Under the pieces are notes generated by a model, which worked only from the letters and a program-made list of their open reading frames with translations, was not told where the DNA came from and searched no databases. DNA of 32,921 bases, taken from NCBI GenBank assembly GCA_947628165.1, contig CANQYV010000016.1:1-32921 (forward strand), read 5' to 3'. Numbering within the stretch: the stretch's first letter is position 1; the number at the start of each line of letters is the position of its first letter. This stretch comes from an uncultured Clostridia bacterium. Lineage in GTDB: Bacteria > Bacillota > Clostridia > Oscillospirales > CAG-272. Positions 31,435 to 32,921 of this stretch are shown piece after piece. The position numbers and the translations under genes were made by a program.

Positions 31435-32652
31435 TCACTCCGGGACCTTGCTCATGACGGTATTGAGAAAGTAGTTTCCCGTGTTTTTGCTGTCTTTGAC
31501 CTCGCCTGCCGCGTCAAGATCGTTGAAGTGCCACCATTCCGAGGCGAGCGGCGTCATCCCCGCGTCCGTGCAGATCTTCTGGAGCAGGAACGCCTGATCG
31601 TTCATCGTCGGGGCAGGCGTCGCGCGCTTCCACGCCGTTTTGGAGCTGCCGGAAACCGGAGATTTAAGGCAGGCGGCGGCGTAGCTCAGCTCGTGCATCG
31701 CCGTCGGCATCGCGAGCTCTTCGTAACCTGACACGTCTGTGTATATGTAGTCGCCGATGAACGCCGTCTCGCTCTCCGTTACCTTGGCGAGCGTGACGTC
31801 TATCGCGTAGCCGCGCTGGTGGTTTGAAACGCCGGTCGCTATGAACCAGCCGAGCGACCAAGGCGGCGTCGCTATGCCGGCATTGACCTCGGGGTCGACA
31901 TCGGCGAGCAGACGGAGAAATTTTGCGACGTTCTTCTGCGTTTCGGCGGGACGGAACGTCTCATATATGACGAGCGTGTTGCCCTCGGCGAGCGCCGCCT
32001 GCTGCGCCGAGCAGATCTTCGGCGCCATGAGATAAAGGACGGGCATGATATATTCCTCGCGCCCGAGCCTTTCGTTGTAGGAATATGCGTCAAACAGTTT
32101 TTCTCCCGAGACGCCCGGGATTTTTTTGCCCGAAGAGAGGAAGAGGGAAGCCTTTGCGTTCGTCGCGTTGTATACAATAGACGGGATTACATCCGGCAGG
32201 TTGATAAAGCAGAATTTGTGCGGTATGAAGCCTTTCGCGTCGTCGGATACGATGTGCCAAAGCTCGCCCTCCTCGGAGATTATGCGGAAGCATTCGCCCG
32301 GGACGAGAGAGCCGACGACGGCTGACGAAGTGTCGGAGGTTTCGTGTATATCGGTGGCTACAGAGGCGTATCCGCTCGCCCCGCTGACGGGGAGCTCGAG
32401 CCTGCCGCCGGATGTGGCAAGATAATCGGTATATTCGCGCCCCGGGTCGCCGCCGGGAACATGATGTATAGTCTGCTGCTCGCCCGACGTCTGCGGCACA
32501 TCGACGGTGTCGGTGTTCTTCTCGGCAGTGTCGGGAGGCGTCGGCGTGTTGGTGTCGTGGGCGAGGCTCACGGAGAGACCGAGAATGCACAAAAACACAG
32601 CCAGAAAAATGCTTACCGCTCTGACGAATTTAACGATGCTCTTCGTCTTCAT
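31435..32652 (-). CDS. SH3-domain M15 peptidase, VanX/VanY-like D-Ala peptidase
   Basis: The 405-residue product has a signal sequence or anchor (9-31), a Thr/Pro-rich linker (34-75), a bacterial SH3 domain (about 90-150) likely to bind cell wall, and a C-terminal M15 metallopeptidase domain. The M15 zinc site is visible: His278 and Asp285 in SNHQRGYAIDV, and catalytic Glu372 with His375 in SEWWHF. Arg234 in YETFRPAETQ corresponds to the substrate-binding arginine of VanX-type enzymes. It should cut D-Ala-D-Ala or D-Ala-ended peptides outside the membrane. I chose ATG 32652, with AAAGGT 6 nt before it. No van regulatory genes are near, so a housekeeping wall role is more likely than resistance. 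Confidence 0.88.
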   Translation of the reverse strand: MKTKSIVKFVRAVSIFLAVFLCILGLSVSLAHDTNTPTPPDTAEKNTDTVDVPQTSGEQQTIHHVPGGDPGREYTDYLATSGGRLELPVSGASGYASVATDIHETSDTSSAVVGSLVPGECFRIISEEGELWHIVSDDAKGFIPHKFCFINLPDVIPSIVYNATNAKASLFLSSGKKIPGVSGEKLFDAYSYNERLGREEYIMPVLYLMAPKICSAQQAALAEGNTLVIYETFRPAETQKNVAKFLRLLADVDPEVNAGIATPPWSLGWFIATGVSNHQRGYAIDVTLAKVTESETAFIGDYIYTDVSGYEELAMPTAMHELSYAAACLKSPVSGSSKTAWKRATPAPTMNDQAFLLQKICTDAGMTPLASEWWHFNDLDAAGEVKDSKNTGNYFLNTVMSKVPE

Positions 32653-32707
32653 GAGCATACCTTTCCACATTCCGCAAAAGCGCGGAGATTTTTTTCGATA
32701 CAAAATA

Positions 32708-32736
32708 AGTATATCACACAAAAAAGCATTTTGCAA
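32708..32736 (-). promoter_or_regulatory. SigA-type promoter of the M15 peptidase gene
   Basis: Read on the minus strand, TTGCAA (32731-32736) and TATACT (32708-32713) are 17 nt apart. The start would be at about 32701, some 49 nt before the ATG. Confidence 0.7.
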
Positions 32737-32763
32737 CGCCAAAAAGCGCCGTATCGGTTTATT

Positions 32764-32853
32764 CCGAAATGCAATAGAAAGTGCATTCGATTTGCGGAGA
32801 AAAAAGCATTAATGTTTTGTGCAGTATAAGCATTAATGCCTGCCGAAATGCAA
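32764..32853. repeat. nested direct repeats upstream of the peptidase promoter
   Basis: CCGAAATGCAA occurs at 32764-32774 and 32843-32853, and AAGCATTAATG occurs at 32804-32814 and 32828-32838. The inner pair is 24 bp apart, and its second copy extends into the palindrome GCATTAATGC. They may be regulator sites for the peptidase gene or for a gene beyond the right edge. Confidence 0.45.
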
Positions 32854-32860
32854 AATTCCC

Positions 32861-32893
32861 AAAAAAATGCTCCGACGCCTGTGCACCGGAGCA
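32861..32893 (-). terminator. minus-strand intrinsic terminator of a gene beyond the right edge
   Basis: TGCTCCG (32868-32874) and CGGAGCA (32887-32893) form a 7-bp stem. On the minus strand the stem is followed by seven T (32867-32861). It would end a minus-strand gene that lies outside the window. Confidence 0.75.
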
Positions 32894-32921
32894 AAAAAAG
32901 ACAAGTTATTCAAATGTATAA

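Noticed and set aside
1-32921. CRISPR array, transposon, integrase or phage genes
   Set aside because: No evenly spaced repeats with unique spacers, no transposase or integrase motifs and no terminal inverted repeats were seen.

Overview
The window is about 33 kb of a fairly GC-rich (by eye well above 50 percent), spore-forming Firmicute, most likely an uncultured member of class Clostridia. The evidence is the spc/alpha ribosomal operon order with rpsD between rpsK and rpoA, a zinc-type S14, a Gram-positive adenylate kinase with a four-cysteine lid, the sporulation genes gpr and spoIIP, a SigH-like sigma factor near rlmB, and Clostridia-typical families (DUF4364, DUF4363/DUF421, TIGR03960/DUF2344, zf-trcl).

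Region 1 (1-10725) is one long plus-strand operon: rplN (cut by the window edge), rplX, rplE, rpsZ, rpsH, rplF, rplR, rpsE, rpmD, rplO, secY, adk, map, a KOW-domain protein, infA, rpmJ, rpsM, rpsK, rpsD, rpoA, rplQ. It ends at a strong symmetric terminator. Two gaps inside it are unusually long and can fold: rpsZ-rpsH (about 220 nt, nested helices) and rpsD-rpoA (about 150 nt, one 13-bp hairpin).

Region 2 (10731-13050) holds the convergent sporulation pair gpr-spoIIP on the minus strand. Region 3 (13051-16994) has an orphan oligopeptide-binding lipoprotein, a DUF4364 protein, a SigH-like sigma factor whose promoter carries a perfect 22-bp palindrome, a tRNA-shaped RNA candidate, and a two-zinc-ribbon protein.

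Region 4 (17008-23577) carries rlmB, an 879-residue membrane protein that looks like a P1B-type ATPase stripped of all its catalytic motifs and fitted with a long Asp-rich N-terminus, then the TIGR03960 radical SAM / DUF2344 pair. Region 5 (23593-29635) has a divergent promoter region with paired 10-bp direct repeats. It separates a minus-strand DUF421-DUF4363 pair from a plus-strand run of small exporter, metK, recD2 and comF.

Region 6 (29636-32921) has an mreB/mbl homologue with a small unknown membrane-anchored protein, then a convergent SH3-M15 peptidase on the minus strand. The right edge shows nested direct repeats and a terminator for a gene beyond the window. I saw no CRISPR array, insertion sequence, integrase, rRNA or canonical tRNA gene. 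The best candidates for something undescribed are the apparently dead P-type ATPase (18237-20876), the tRNA-shaped RNA at 16645-16708, and the folded element inside the spc operon at 1490-1626.
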